Below are positions 26,870-35,842 of a DNA stretch of 64,000 nt, one piece after another. Location of the stretch: positions 62,001 to 126,000 of the forward strand of contig NZ_JADTQG010000009.1 of the NCBI RefSeq assembly GCF_016008875.1. The letters run 5' to 3'. A program made the translations under genes and the position numbers. The stretch comes from Ectopseudomonas mendocina (lineage in GTDB: Bacteria > Pseudomonadota > Gammaproteobacteria > Pseudomonadales > Pseudomonadaceae). The notes beneath the pieces are model-generated. The model saw nothing but the letters and a program-made list of their open reading frames with translations, searched no databases and had not been told where the DNA came from. The stretch's first letter is position 1; each line of letters opens with the position of its first letter.

Positions 26870-27780
26870 TGAGTGGGCCTACTGCGATCACGATCGTTAT
26901 TCCGGCATATAACTATGCCAAAACCCTGGGACGCACCGTTCGCTCGGTGGTGCCGCAGTTGGGTGATGACGATGAGCTGCTGATCATCGATGACGGCTCC
27001 AAGGACGACACGCCGCAAGTCATCGAGGCGTTGAAGGTCGAATTCCCCGATCGCTTTACCGCACTGCGCAAGGGAAATGGTGGGTTGGCCTCCGTGCGCA
27101 ATCTGGGTATCGAGAGGGCTCGCCATGACTGGCTGATCTTTCTCGATGCGGATGACGAAATGGCTCCACACAGCCTGGCTCTGATTCGTGCGCACCTGAT
27201 CGGCAACCCCCATACGCGTATGGTGATCGGCGGGCACTGGTCGGTCGATCAGAATGGGCGGCGTCGCCAGCATTCGCCCGATCATTTGCCTGATACACCG
27301 CTGCTGCGTGTGCGCGCCTATCTGCTCGACAAGACAATGAGCATTTCCAACGGCGCCTGCGTGATGCATCGCTCCATCTTTCAGGCTGGCAACTATCCCG
27401 AGCGTTTTCGCAACGCCGAGGACATTCCCGTCTTCGCGCAGACCCTTGCGGCGTATCCGATCACGCTGCTGTCAGAACCATTGGCGATGATTCACAAGCA
27501 TAGCGACAGCCTTCGCCATGATTTTTCTTCCAGCCTCGCGGGCGGGGTTGAACTGGTCGACGAGGTGTTCGGGCGATTGCCCGAGGCACTGCAACAACTG
27601 CGCGCCGCCTTTTACCAGCAACGCTGCCTGTCACTGTTTCGCAGTGCCTGCCTGGCAAGAGATTTGCCAGCTGCCAAGCAATTCTACCGTCAAGCGGTGG
27701 CGAGCGACTGGCGTGTCCTGCTGAAGCTGTCTTATTTGCGCAAGGCTATTCGTCTGTGGATAGGACGGATGGATGGCTAA
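26869..27780 (+). CDS. Glycosyltransferase family 2
   Basis: A 303-residue GT-A enzyme with ITIVIPAYNYAKTLGRTV, the donor site LLIIDDGSKDDT and the metal-binding FLDADDE. The middle part SISNGACVMHRSIFQAGNY and RNAEDIPVFAQTL completes the catalytic domain; the helical C-terminus ends in LRKAIRLWIGRMDG and may touch the membrane. Overlaps the upstream stop (TAATG) and runs 8 bases into the next gene, so it belongs to a tight four-gene glycosyltransferase operon (25817-29792). It may correspond to the P. aeruginosa PA5001-type gene; this is uncertain. Confidence 0.82.
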   Translation: MSGPTAITIVIPAYNYAKTLGRTVRSVVPQLGDDDELLIIDDGSKDDTPQVIEALKVEFPDRFTALRKGNGGLASVRNLGIERARHDWLIFLDADDEMAPHSLALIRAHLIGNPHTRMVIGGHWSVDQNGRRRQHSPDHLPDTPLLRVRAYLLDKTMSISNGACVMHRSIFQAGNYPERFRNAEDIPVFAQTLAAYPITLLSEPLAMIHKHSDSLRHDFSSSLAGGVELVDEVFGRLPEALQQLRAAFYQQRCLSLFRSACLARDLPAAKQFYRQAVASDWRVLLKLSYLRKAIRLWIGRMDG

Positions 27781-28900
27781 GGTCCTGAAAGTTCTGCAGC
27801 TGCAGACGCGCTATAACGCAGCGGACACCAATTCCGACCTGGGCGAACAGATCCTGCAGGGGCTGCCTGCAGAGCGCTTCGAGGTGGTCAATGCCTACCT
27901 GGAAGGCCGGCCTGCTGAGGGGGCGCTCAACCCGCCAGGCCGACGCCAGGTGTTCTTCGAATTCAATGAGAAGGACATGAGCGGTTTACGCCGCAAGGTG
28001 CGGGCGCGACTGCTGGCGTTCTGTCGTGAGGAAGGTTTCGATGTGGTGCTGCTGCACCGTTTCAAGGCCGTGAACCTGTTCATGCACCTCAACAAGCAGC
28101 TGCGTATTGCCCGCTGTATCGGCGTGTCCCACGGCTTTGGCGAGTACGACCGGTTCTATCGGCGCTGGCAGGCCAGGCGTTTGATTGATGAGCGCTGGCG
28201 CTTTGTCGGGGTCTCGCCGGCGGTGGTCGACTACCTCGTCTCCTTGCGCTGTGGTTTCACGGCGGCGAACACGCTGGCGATAACCAATGCGCTGGATATC
28301 GACCTGGCCGAGTCCCTACAACTGTCTCGAGACGAAGCGCGTCAGGCGCTGGGCTTGCCGATGGAGCCGGTGATCATCGGTGCCATCGGGCGCCTGGTTC
28401 CGATCAAAGGTCATACCCATCTGATCAAGGCATTCGCTGCCGTGAGTCGGGAATTCCCGCATGCGCATCTGGCTATCATCGGTGGGGGGCGTGAACAGAG
28501 CAATCTCGCCGCGCTGATCGTCGAGTCCGGTTTGCAGGGACGCGTACATCTGTGCGGTACCCAGCCCGATGCCATGCGCTATGTAAGGGGCTTCGACATC
28601 TTCGCCATGCCTTCGCTACAGGAAGGGCTTGGGCTCGCGCTGCTCGAAGGCATGTGCGGCCGCTTGCCGGTGATGGGTTCGGACATTCCCGCGATGCGCC
28701 CACTCTTACAAGGAGCTGGAGGGCGATTGTTTCGCCCTGGCGATGTGGCCGCGCTGACCGAACAACTGCGGGCTAGCCTGGCCGATAGCGAGGTCGAGCG
28801 AGTTGAGCTGGGGGAGCGGGCTTACCGCTACCTCAGGCGCGAGCATGATATCGAAGATTTTCGCCGTAAATACCGAGAGCTGCTCGAGGGCAGCCACTGA
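27773..28900 (+). CDS. Glycosyltransferase family 4
   Basis: A 375-residue GT-B enzyme. The N-terminal domain contains LLHRFKAVNLFMHL and IGVSHGFGEYDRFYR; the GT4 domain has GAIGRLVPIKGHTHLIKAF, GRVHLCGTQPDAMRYV and the donor loop PSLQEGLGLALLEGMCG. It is homologous to the GT4 at 16814 (compare IGIHHAFGDYQR), and like that gene is followed by a WapR/MigA-like GT2. ATG 27773 has AGGA seven bases upstream. Substrate unknown, probably an outer-core hexose. Confidence 0.83.
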   Translation: MAKVLKVLQLQTRYNAADTNSDLGEQILQGLPAERFEVVNAYLEGRPAEGALNPPGRRQVFFEFNEKDMSGLRRKVRARLLAFCREEGFDVVLLHRFKAVNLFMHLNKQLRIARCIGVSHGFGEYDRFYRRWQARRLIDERWRFVGVSPAVVDYLVSLRCGFTAANTLAITNALDIDLAESLQLSRDEARQALGLPMEPVIIGAIGRLVPIKGHTHLIKAFAAVSREFPHAHLAIIGGGREQSNLAALIVESGLQGRVHLCGTQPDAMRYVRGFDIFAMPSLQEGLGLALLEGMCGRLPVMGSDIPAMRPLLQGAGGRLFRPGDVAALTEQLRASLADSEVERVELGERAYRYLRREHDIEDFRRKYRELLEGSH

Positions 28901-28913
28901 CAGGATCGTCTTC

Positions 28914-29792
28914 ATGACCGATAGCGCCAACCCGCTGCCTCTGGTGTCGGTACTGATCTCATCCTATAACCACGTCGATTTCATCGAGGCCAGCATACGC
29001 AGCGTGTACGCGCAGCGTTACCCCAACATCGAACTGCTGGTGGTCGACGATGGCTCGCGCGACGGTAGCGTTGAACTGATTCAGCGCCTACAGGCGGAGC
29101 TCGGGTTCGACTTCGTGGCGCAGGCAAACAAGGGACTCTGCACCACGCTAAACGACATGATCGCCCGTAGCAAAGGTCTTTATATCGCGCCGCTGGGCTC
29201 GGATGACCTGATGCTGCCCGAGCGCTTTTCCTTGCAGATTCCGTTCATGGAGCGGCATCCGGAGACCGGCATCTGTGCGGGCGGTATCGTGCTTATCGAC
29301 GGCGAAGGCAAGCCGTTGCCCGACAAGAAACAACGCCATCGCCCGGCTCGGCGCCTCGATTTTGACGATCTGTTCATGGATCGCAAGCCGGGCCCGCCAG
29401 CGCCGACCCTGCTGTTTCGCCGTCAGGCACTCGAAGAGGTGGGCGGCTTCGATCCGACCATTCGTATCGAGGATTACTTCGTGGAGCTGCGCATAGCGCG
29501 GGCCGGCTATTTCATCGACATACTCGAGGAACCGCTGGCCCTTTACCGTGTGCATGGCAGCAACACCTACAAGAACCGCCGCCTGATGATCGAAACCGAA
29601 CTGGCGATCTACCAGCGCTTCAGCGACCACCCGGGCTACGAGGCGACGCGCCTGCGTTACCTGAACGCCATGTTCACCAAGGTCGCCAATGAGGATCGTC
29701 AACTTGCCGGTGAGCTGCTCGCGCAGATTCCTTGGCGTTCACGCAACCTGAAGACGCTCAAGGGGCTATGGCGCTATTGGCTCAAGCGTTGA
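28914..29792 (+). CDS. Glycosyltransferase family 2, WapR/MigA-like rhamnosyltransferase candidate
   Basis: A 292-residue GT-A enzyme with PLVSVLISSYNHVDFIEASI, the donor site LLVVDDGSRDGS and a metal-site-like LGSDDLMLPERF. The C-terminus has DPTIRIEDYFVELRIARAGY and LLAQIPWRSRNLKTLKGLW. It is homologous across its length to the GT2 at 17944. WapR in P. aeruginosa adds the L-rhamnose that receives O antigen, and waaL lies just beyond here, so WapR is the favoured role. ATG 28914 was chosen for AGGA eight bases upstream. Confidence 0.83.
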   Translation: MTDSANPLPLVSVLISSYNHVDFIEASIRSVYAQRYPNIELLVVDDGSRDGSVELIQRLQAELGFDFVAQANKGLCTTLNDMIARSKGLYIAPLGSDDLMLPERFSLQIPFMERHPETGICAGGIVLIDGEGKPLPDKKQRHRPARRLDFDDLFMDRKPGPPAPTLLFRRQALEEVGGFDPTIRIEDYFVELRIARAGYFIDILEEPLALYRVHGSNTYKNRRLMIETELAIYQRFSDHPGYEATRLRYLNAMFTKVANEDRQLAGELLAQIPWRSRNLKTLKGLWRYWLKR

Positions 29793-29846
29793 GCCGCTGT
29801 TCATCTCGGATAGCGGCGCTTTCGCCGAGCTTCTGGGGGGCAGGCC

Positions 29847-30518
29847 TCACCTGGATTTCAGCCACCTTTTCAGGTCCCGGGTAAAGCGCGCGGCGTCGCG
29901 CTGGCCGACGCTCCGCGCGTAACCGTCTAGCCAGTTGTCCAGGTGCTGTTGCGTCAACCAGTGAATGTCCTCGGCGTAGCGCAGGATGTGCTGGAGATTG
30001 CGGCGTCGCTTCCTAGGCGCGAGCGGGCTTCCCTCCAGCTTCATGTCGGAAAGATCGATCAGGCCGAAGGAGCCGTCCGGCAGGAGCAGTACATTGCCCA
30101 GATGCAGGGAGCGAAAGTAAACGCCGCGCTGGTGCAATTCGCCGAGGAAGGTTCCGAACGCCATCACCAGTTCAGCGCGCGCCATGGTATCCAGCTGGCC
30201 CAGCTGGCCCAGCTGGTTGCGCAGGGTGTCGCCTGGCAACGGCTGATAACGTACGGCGCTCAAGCGGCATTGGTTGATGATCAGAACGTCGAGAACCTTC
30301 GGAGCGGCGATGCCAAGGCGCAGCAGGCCTTGCGCATTGGTCGCGAAACGTTGCGCCGGCAGGTTCCAGAGATCGGAGGACAGTAGTCGCTTGCGCCGAT
30401 AGAGTTTCAGGAAGTCGCCGTCCTCCAGGCGCGCCACCTTGACGCCCAGGCCATCCTCTTCGATGGTTTTGGCGCCCTGCAGCAGTGCGTTCAGCTGCGC
30501 CGCATCGATTCGTTTCAT
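29847..30518 (-). CDS. LPS kinase-like ('toluene tolerance') protein, atypical catalytic loop
   Basis: A 223-residue kinase-fold protein starting MKRIDAAQLNALLQGA. The lysine FLKLYRRKRL and the metal-site Asp in FGLIDLSDM are kept, but the catalytic loop reads YFRSLHLGNVLLL, so the usual HRD becomes FRS with S137 at the Asp position; the loop Asn is kept. Relatives are often named toluene tolerance protein or lipopolysaccharide kinase (PA4998-like). A 9-base tandem repeat encodes QLGQLGQLD in its middle. Its start overlaps the stop of waaL (ATGA) on the same strand, so the two are translated together. Confidence 0.72.
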   Translation of the reverse strand: MKRIDAAQLNALLQGAKTIEEDGLGVKVARLEDGDFLKLYRRKRLLSSDLWNLPAQRFATNAQGLLRLGIAAPKVLDVLIINQCRLSAVRYQPLPGDTLRNQLGQLGQLDTMARAELVMAFGTFLGELHQRGVYFRSLHLGNVLLLPDGSFGLIDLSDMKLEGSPLAPRKRRRNLQHILRYAEDIHWLTQQHLDNWLDGYARSVGQRDAARFTRDLKRWLKSR

Positions 30519-31696
30519 GCCTGGGCCTGCCTGTGTCGTATGGAAAGGGCGCCTAACAGCGCCAGGGGAATCCAGATCAGAAACCAGCTTTCATTGGGGC
30601 GCGACAGATAGTTGCCGCCTTCAGTCAGGCCAGCACACAGGCCATAGATCAGCAGTGCCGAGGCAATCTGGAACTGTGGTAGCGCACGCAGGCGCAGACA
30701 GCGATGGAGGGCGAAAATGTACATGATGGTCCACAAGCCTAGGCCAATCAGACCCAGCTCGAGAAGTACTGCGAGCTCGACATTGTGCGGGTCATGTAAA
30801 AGATAACGCATGCCCTGAATATCGAACTCGAACTTGCTGTTGTAGCCGGCACCAAACCAGAGGTGTTCGCCAGCCTGTCGCCAGGCATCGCTCCAGAGTT
30901 CGGGGCGGGAGGAGGTACCACGCTGCAGAATAATTTCCGGGGCGACCAGATAGGTTGCGCTAGCAACGAGGGGTAGCGCGGCAATTAGATACACCGCGCG
31001 TTGGCCGCTCATCAGTAGCATCCAGAAACAGGTCAGCGTTAGGCCCATCAGCGGCGTGCGTGAGCCAGTGGTGAGCAGTGCAGCCAGCAGAGGAAGCGCC
31101 ATTACAGCCGGCAGCCAGTCGCGACGCTCGCTGCGTGACAGCCACGCCGCGATCCAATAGGCGCACAAAAAGCCGAGAACATGGGAGGTGAGTAAGGGGT
31201 TGCGCAGGGCGCCGGTTCCGATCAACCGCGCGCCCGGGGCCGCGTTGTGCAGGAACCAGGCGACATTAATGAGGGCGGCCAATGCACCGATTGCAGCGCC
31301 GAGGCGCAGGGCCTTGAGCAGCAACTCTTCGCGTTTGATAGCAATTAGTGCGCAGCCTACGAAGAGCATGAACACATAAAGCGGACGCTTGGCTAGGCTG
31401 CCAACGCCATCATCGGCGCGGCTCCAGCTCATGCTGATCAGCAACCACAGGCTGAACGCGAGAAAGCTGAGGATCACCGGATCGCGCAGGACGGACTTCA
31501 TCTGTGCGGGTGCGAGCAGGATCGCCAGTAGGGAGGGGGCCGCGAGGAACGCGTAATAGAATTTTGTGTACAGACTGCCGTCGGGTACCCAGAACAGACC
31601 TGTCAACAGGACCAGATACCCCCACACGAGCCAGCGGCTGGTGATGAAATCGTGGAGTCGCAGGCGTCTGGCGCCAGGCTGTGAAGGTGTTTGCAC
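30515..31696 (-). CDS. waaL: O-antigen ligase (Wzy_C superfamily)
   Basis: Joins undecaprenyl-linked O antigen to the lipid A-core at the periplasmic face. The 393-residue protein has about ten to twelve hydrophobic segments (for example LVWGYLVLLTGLFWV, YVFMLFVGCALIAI and AVYLIAALPLVASATYLV). The large periplasmic loop has SRPELWSDAWRQAGEHLWFG and LHDPHNVELAVLLELGL, where the His in DPHN is the residue expected for WaaL. Start chosen at GTG 31696 with AGGATT upstream; a longer frame back to 31852 lacks a ribosome site. It is followed by the atypical kinase through an ATGA overlap, on the strand opposite the flanking genes. Confidence 0.85.
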   Translation of the reverse strand: MQTPSQPGARRLRLHDFITSRWLVWGYLVLLTGLFWVPDGSLYTKFYYAFLAAPSLLAILLAPAQMKSVLRDPVILSFLAFSLWLLISMSWSRADDGVGSLAKRPLYVFMLFVGCALIAIKREELLLKALRLGAAIGALAALINVAWFLHNAAPGARLIGTGALRNPLLTSHVLGFLCAYWIAAWLSRSERRDWLPAVMALPLLAALLTTGSRTPLMGLTLTCFWMLLMSGQRAVYLIAALPLVASATYLVAPEIILQRGTSSRPELWSDAWRQAGEHLWFGAGYNSKFEFDIQGMRYLLHDPHNVELAVLLELGLIGLGLWTIMYIFALHRCLRLRALPQFQIASALLIYGLCAGLTEGGNYLSRPNESWFLIWIPLALLGALSIRHRQAQA

Positions 31697-31805
31697 CAGA
31701 AATCCTAAGCATCGATGAAAAGAGCCTATGTTAAAGCATCGTTCGGGTGAGGGGCAGCGACCACGTGTTAAGCTTTGCGACCTTTTCGTTCGAGCTGGAT
31801 GCCCG

Positions 31806-32702
31806 ATGTTCAACCCGTTACAACGCTGGCGCGAGCGTGGCTGGCGCCCCATCAGCGCCGATCTTTATGCGCAGGTGTGGGCACGTCTGGGCGGCAGTGT
31901 CGTGACTCATCCGCAGGTGGTTTCGCGGCTTTCGGCACTGGCAGGCATACCCGTGCGTTATCTGGGCTGGCCGCTGCAGGGCGCGTTGCAGGCTGCGGTC
32001 CCGGTGTGGGGGCGCCACCTGGCGCTTTCACGTGATGTGCTCAAGCGTCAGGGGCGACGCGACTTTTTCGATCTGGGCAATGCCGAGGTGATATTGCCGG
32101 TCGCCCGAGGGGCCATGGCTCCGGTTCGCCAGCGCATGCGTTATGTGACCACCCTGCATGAAGGCGGGATATCGACACTGCGTAAACAGCGGGAAGAGTT
32201 GGCCCTGGCGCGCCAGCCGGAGGAATACGGCAAGAAGTTTCGCTACAACCAGCGGCGCGAGTTGCGAATGCTGGAAGGGGCGGGTGGTGAAATCCTGCCG
32301 GTTTCGGGCCTGTCGCCCGATGCCCTGGCTGCCATCTACACGGAACTGTTCGAAAAAAGGTGGGGCTTCGCTGTCCCCGGCAAACAGCATCTGTGCGAAG
32401 TGTTCGACGCACTGAAGGATTTTCTCTGGGGCAATTATCTGCAGCTGGACGGCAACCCGATTGCCGTTCAGGTGCTGTACAGGGTCGAATCGCCAGACTG
32501 GATCAGCATTGAATACATCAATGGTGGAGTCGATCCAGCCTCCCGTGATTTCAGTCCCGGCAGTGTGCTCAGCTTTATCAATACTCAGTCCGCCTGGGAA
32601 GATGCGCATGCTCGAGGGAAGCCGCTACGCTACTCATTCGGCCGAGCCGATGTGGAATACAAGGATCGTTGGTGTAATCGCCAACCTGTTTTTCAGGTGT
32701 AA
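31806..32702 (+). CDS. mig-14: Mig-14 family protein (antimicrobial peptide resistance)
   Basis: Homologue of Salmonella Mig-14 and P. aeruginosa PA5003, an inner-membrane-associated protein needed for resistance to cationic peptides. The 298 residues start MFNPLQRWRERGWRPISADL; GKKFRYNQRRELRMLEGAGG and LYRVESPDWISIEYINGGVD fit an acyltransferase-like (GNAT/FemAB) fold. ATG 31806 gives the standard N-terminus; the upstream extension to 31728 has no family support. dnpA follows four bases after the stop. Divergent from waaL. Confidence 0.87.
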   Translation: MFNPLQRWRERGWRPISADLYAQVWARLGGSVVTHPQVVSRLSALAGIPVRYLGWPLQGALQAAVPVWGRHLALSRDVLKRQGRRDFFDLGNAEVILPVARGAMAPVRQRMRYVTTLHEGGISTLRKQREELALARQPEEYGKKFRYNQRRELRMLEGAGGEILPVSGLSPDALAAIYTELFEKRWGFAVPGKQHLCEVFDALKDFLWGNYLQLDGNPIAVQVLYRVESPDWISIEYINGGVDPASRDFSPGSVLSFINTQSAWEDAHARGKPLRYSFGRADVEYKDRWCNRQPVFQV

Positions 32703-32706
32703 ATGA

Positions 32707-34128
32707 ATGGAAGCACGCAAGCAGCAATTGCTACGTCGGCATCGGCGTAACAAGCGCATTCTCATGGTCGTGGCACTGCCGATTCTGGTCGGCTTGGACT
32801 GGTTCGGATCATGGAGTACCACCCCGGTGGTGCTGCTATTGGCCTGGATCGCCCACGAAGCCTGGTTCTCCGATCATCTTTTCTACTCCCCCCGCGATGA
32901 CTATCGCCATGCCTTTCCGCCCGACAGCCTGAGCTTCTCGGTTCTGCTCGACCGCAAGGGGTTGGTATCTCCGAATGGGGCCGCATTGCCCGACGATGCC
33001 GACACGCTGGTACTGGCGGTGCACATCCGCAGCGGTTGGCTTGGCCGTTACCTCGATCCTCATGTGCTCATCGGCGAGGGCGAAGCGCAGGATCGGCAGG
33101 ATTTCGAGCGGGGCGTCAATGGCGTGCGCTTTCTCAATCTTTCGGGTTGCCTGCCGTCGCTGCGCAGCGGGCAGTTGCGACTGCGTGGGCGCTTCTGCCG
33201 GGTAGGTCGTGAGGCGACCCTGTATTGCTTCAACAACCCCGATTATTCCCAGCGTCGAGTGATGGTGCTCGCCCCTCATGCCGACGATGCCGAGCTTGCC
33301 GCGTTTGGTCTGTACAGCCGCAGTAGTGAAGTTTCCATCGTCACCCTGACTCAGGGTGAGATCGAGGCCGATTTCTACCGTCGCCTCGGTCTCAGCGATG
33401 CGGCCGCGGCTCGTCTCAAGGGACGGCTGCGCAGCTGGAGCAGCCATACGGTGCCGTTATGGGGCGGTGTCGAACCCAGTCGTTGTGTGCACCTGGGTTA
33501 TTACTGCATGCAACTGAGGCACATGGAGGGCGAACCGAACATGCCATTCGCCTCACGTGAATCCGGCGACTCCGACATCCGCAGCGTGCGTCGCTTCAAT
33601 GCGATGAAGTTGCCCGCCGATGCGGATGGCGCCCCCACCTGGCATAACCTCACAGCCGATCTTGCCGCCCTGCTGAAACACTTCAAGCCAGAAGTGGTGG
33701 TGCTGCCTCATCCCGAACTCGACCCTCATCCCGACCACATCCAAACAGGGCGCGCATTGCTCCAAGCCATTGAACAAAGTGGTTGGCAGCCGGATGTGCA
33801 ACTGCTCTACGCCAATCACCTGGTTGACAATGACCGTTGGCCCATGGGCCCTGCAGGTAATGGTATCGCTCTGCCTCCGTGCATCGAGCCTTTGCCGGCC
33901 GACAAGCTTTGGTGCCTGCAGCTCGATGACCATGTGCTGCTCGACAAGAGTCAGGCGCTGGCGATGCAACACGACCTGCAAACCCCGCTGGCTTTCAAGA
34001 AGCGTCTGCGTCGCTTTATTCAGTGGTGTCTGGCTGCACGTCGCTGGCCGCAGGCGGGTGAAGATGAGTTCTTCCGCAAGGCTGTGCGTCGGCATGAATT
34101 GTTCTGGGTGCGTCCCTTCGACCGCTGA
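32707..34128 (+). CDS. dnpA: De-N-acetylase of the PIG-L family, DnpA-like
   Basis: In P. aeruginosa the homologue (PA5002) deacetylates a cell-envelope substrate and affects fluoroquinolone tolerance; the substrate is not settled. The 473 residues have an N-terminal hydrophobic hairpin (ILMVVALPILVGLDWF and TTPVVLLLAWIAHEAWF), a beta-rich segment, then the PIG-L zinc motif APHADDAEL (H191, D193, D194) and the second motif ELDPHPDHIQTGRAL. Translation starts at ATG 32707, four bases after the mig-14 stop, so the pair is an operon. Confidence 0.87.
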   Translation: MEARKQQLLRRHRRNKRILMVVALPILVGLDWFGSWSTTPVVLLLAWIAHEAWFSDHLFYSPRDDYRHAFPPDSLSFSVLLDRKGLVSPNGAALPDDADTLVLAVHIRSGWLGRYLDPHVLIGEGEAQDRQDFERGVNGVRFLNLSGCLPSLRSGQLRLRGRFCRVGREATLYCFNNPDYSQRRVMVLAPHADDAELAAFGLYSRSSEVSIVTLTQGEIEADFYRRLGLSDAAAARLKGRLRSWSSHTVPLWGGVEPSRCVHLGYYCMQLRHMEGEPNMPFASRESGDSDIRSVRRFNAMKLPADADGAPTWHNLTADLAALLKHFKPEVVVLPHPELDPHPDHIQTGRALLQAIEQSGWQPDVQLLYANHLVDNDRWPMGPAGNGIALPPCIEPLPADKLWCLQLDDHVLLDKSQALAMQHDLQTPLAFKKRLRRFIQWCLAARRWPQAGEDEFFRKAVRRHELFWVRPFDR

Positions 34129-34168
34129 GCTGCGCTGAATAGCACACGGCGGTGCGTGAAAGCCGATG

Positions 34169-34177
34169 TGTTATTCT
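34169..34177 (+). promoter_or_regulatory. Extended -10 promoter candidate for hldE
   Basis: TGTTATTCT is an extended -10 (TGN-TATTCT) 32 bases before the hldE start, in the 81-base gap after dnpA. No convincing -35 hexamer was found, which is tolerable for extended -10 promoters. Confidence 0.35.
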
Positions 34178-34209
34178 CCGCGGCGATTTTGCAATCCCGG
34201 AGTTTCCGC

Positions 34210-35631
34210 ATGAAATTATCCATGCCCCGTTTCGATCAGGCGCCCGTCTTGGTAGTCGGTGATGTCATGCTCGATCGTTATTGGCACGGCGGCACCTCGC
34301 GCATATCGCCCGAAGCCCCGGTGCCCGTGGTGCGGGTCGATCAGATCGAGGATCGTCCGGGCGGCGCTGCCAACGTGGCGCTGAATATCGCGGCGCTCGG
34401 CGCGCGTGCCTTGCTGGTCGGCGTCACCGGCGACGACGAGGCGGCTGAAAGCCTCTGCGACAGCTTGCGTGGCGCCGGGGTGGAGGCGCACTTTCAGCGC
34501 ATCGATAACCAGCCCACCATCGTCAAGCTGCGTGTGATGAGCCGTCATCAGCAGCTGCTGCGCATGGATTTCGAAGAACCCTTCAATACCGACACCGCTG
34601 CGCTGGCGCGTGAGGTCGAAGCATTGCTCGACGGGGTCAAGGTGCTGGTGTTGTCGGACTACGGCAAGGGCGCGCTACAGAACCACCAGGCGCTGATCCA
34701 GGCGGCACGCAAGAAAGGTATTCCGGTACTCGCCGACCCCAAGGGCAAGGATTTTTCCATCTACCGTGGTGCCAGTCTGATCACGCCGAATCTTCACGAG
34801 TTCGAGCTTATCGTTGGTGGTTGCACTGATGAGGCTGAGCTGGTCAGTAAAGGCGCCAAGCTGATGCGTGAGCTGGAGCTAGGCGCGCTGTTGGTCACCC
34901 GTGGCGAACATGGCATGACCCTGCTGCGCCCCGAGCATGCCCCGCTGCACCTGCCGGCTCGGGCCCGTGAGGTGTTCGACGTTACCGGCGCTGGCGACAC
35001 GGTAATTTCCACCCTGGCGGCATCTATCGCCGCAGGGGAGGAGCTGCCGCAAGCGGTTGCCCTGGCCAACCTGGCCGCCGGCATCGTCGTCGGCAAGCTG
35101 GGCACGGCTGCTATCAGCGCGCCGGAACTGCGTCGTGCGGTGCAGCGCGAGGAAGGCTCCGAACGTGGTGTGCTGAGCCTGGACCAGCTTTTGATCGCCA
35201 TTGAGGACGCCCGCGCCCATGGTGAGAAAATCGTCTTCACCAATGGCTGTTTCGACATCCTTCACGCCGGTCACGTGACCTATCTGGAGCAGGCTCGCGC
35301 GCAGGGTGATCGACTGATCGTTGCGATCAACGACGACGCCTCGGTCAGTCGGCTCAAGGGGCCGGGCCGGCCTATCAATGCGGTCGATCGTCGTATGGCA
35401 GTGCTCGCCGGTCTTGGCGCCGTTGACTGGGTGGTGAGTTTCAGCGAGGACACGCCCGAGCGACTGCTCAGCCAGGTGCAGCCGGACGTGCTGGTCAAAG
35501 GCGGCGACTATGGCATCGACCAGGTGGTCGGCGCCGATATCGTTCAGGCCTATGGCGGCGAAGTGCGCGTACTCGGTCTGGTGGAGAACAGCTCGACCAC
35601 CGCGATCGTCGAGAAGATCCGCAGCAAGTAG
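34210..35631 (+). CDS. hldE: Bifunctional heptose 7-phosphate kinase/heptose 1-phosphate adenylyltransferase
   Basis: Makes ADP-heptose for the LPS core in two steps (also called rfaE). The 473 residues contain an N-terminal ribokinase-type domain with [14 protein letters not shown] and [15 protein letters not shown], and a C-terminal cytidylyltransferase-like domain from about residue 340 with [20 protein letters not shown] (HxGH) and [11 protein letters not shown] 34210 has CCGGAG upstream; the in-frame ATG at 34156 would lie inside the promoter. A strong bidirectional terminator follows at 35813. Confidence 0.96.
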   Translation: MKLSMPRFDQAPVLVVGDVMLDRYWHGGTSRISPEAPVPVVRVDQIEDRPGGAANVALNIAALGARALLVGVTGDDEAAESLCDSLRGAGVEAHFQRIDNQPTIVKLRVMSRHQQLLRMDFEEPFNTDTAALAREVEALLDGVKVLVLSDYGKGALQNHQALIQAARKKGIPVLADPKGKDFSIYRGASLITPNLHEFELIVGGCTDEAELVSKGAKLMRELELGALLVTRGEHGMTLLRPEHAPLHLPARAREVFDVTGAGDTVISTLAASIAAGEELPQAVALANLAAGIVVGKLGTAAISAPELRRAVQREEGSERGVLSLDQLLIAIEDARAHGEKIVFTNGCFDILHAGHVTYLEQARAQGDRLIVAINDDASVSRLKGPGRPINAVDRRMAVLAGLGAVDWVVSFSEDTPERLLSQVQPDVLVKGGDYGIDQVVGADIVQAYGGEVRVLGLVENSSTTAIVEKIRSK

Positions 35632-35812
35632 ATGCAACGTTATCCTGAGCGACTGTCGCCGGTTCGCTGCTTGATGGTGCTTGTCGCGGCGAGCGCGGTG
35701 TCTTGAGCTTCGACGGTCAAGGCTCAGGTGTAGTGACGATGGTGCAGTCGAATGCATCGAGCCGTCCGCCGCGGGACTCTGTGAGGTCGGCAAATTCAGC
35801 TGTCTTTACCCA

Positions 35813-35840
35813 AAAAAAGCCCGCATCTGCGGGCTTTTTT
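35813..35840. terminator. Bidirectional Rho-independent terminator between hldE and the PqiC-like gene
   Basis: AAAAAAGCCCGC-ATCT-GCGGGCTTTTTT: a 12-bp symmetrical stem with A-rich and T-rich flanks and a 4-base loop. It can end transcripts from hldE (+) and from the convergent lipoprotein gene, whose stop is three bases away. Confidence 0.92.
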
Positions 35841-35842
35841 GT

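Noticed and set aside
30192..30216. Tandem 9-base repeat CAGCTGGCC
   Set aside because: Under three copies in frame (QLGQLGQLD) inside the kinase-like gene; too short to treat as a minisatellite, noted in the gene entry.
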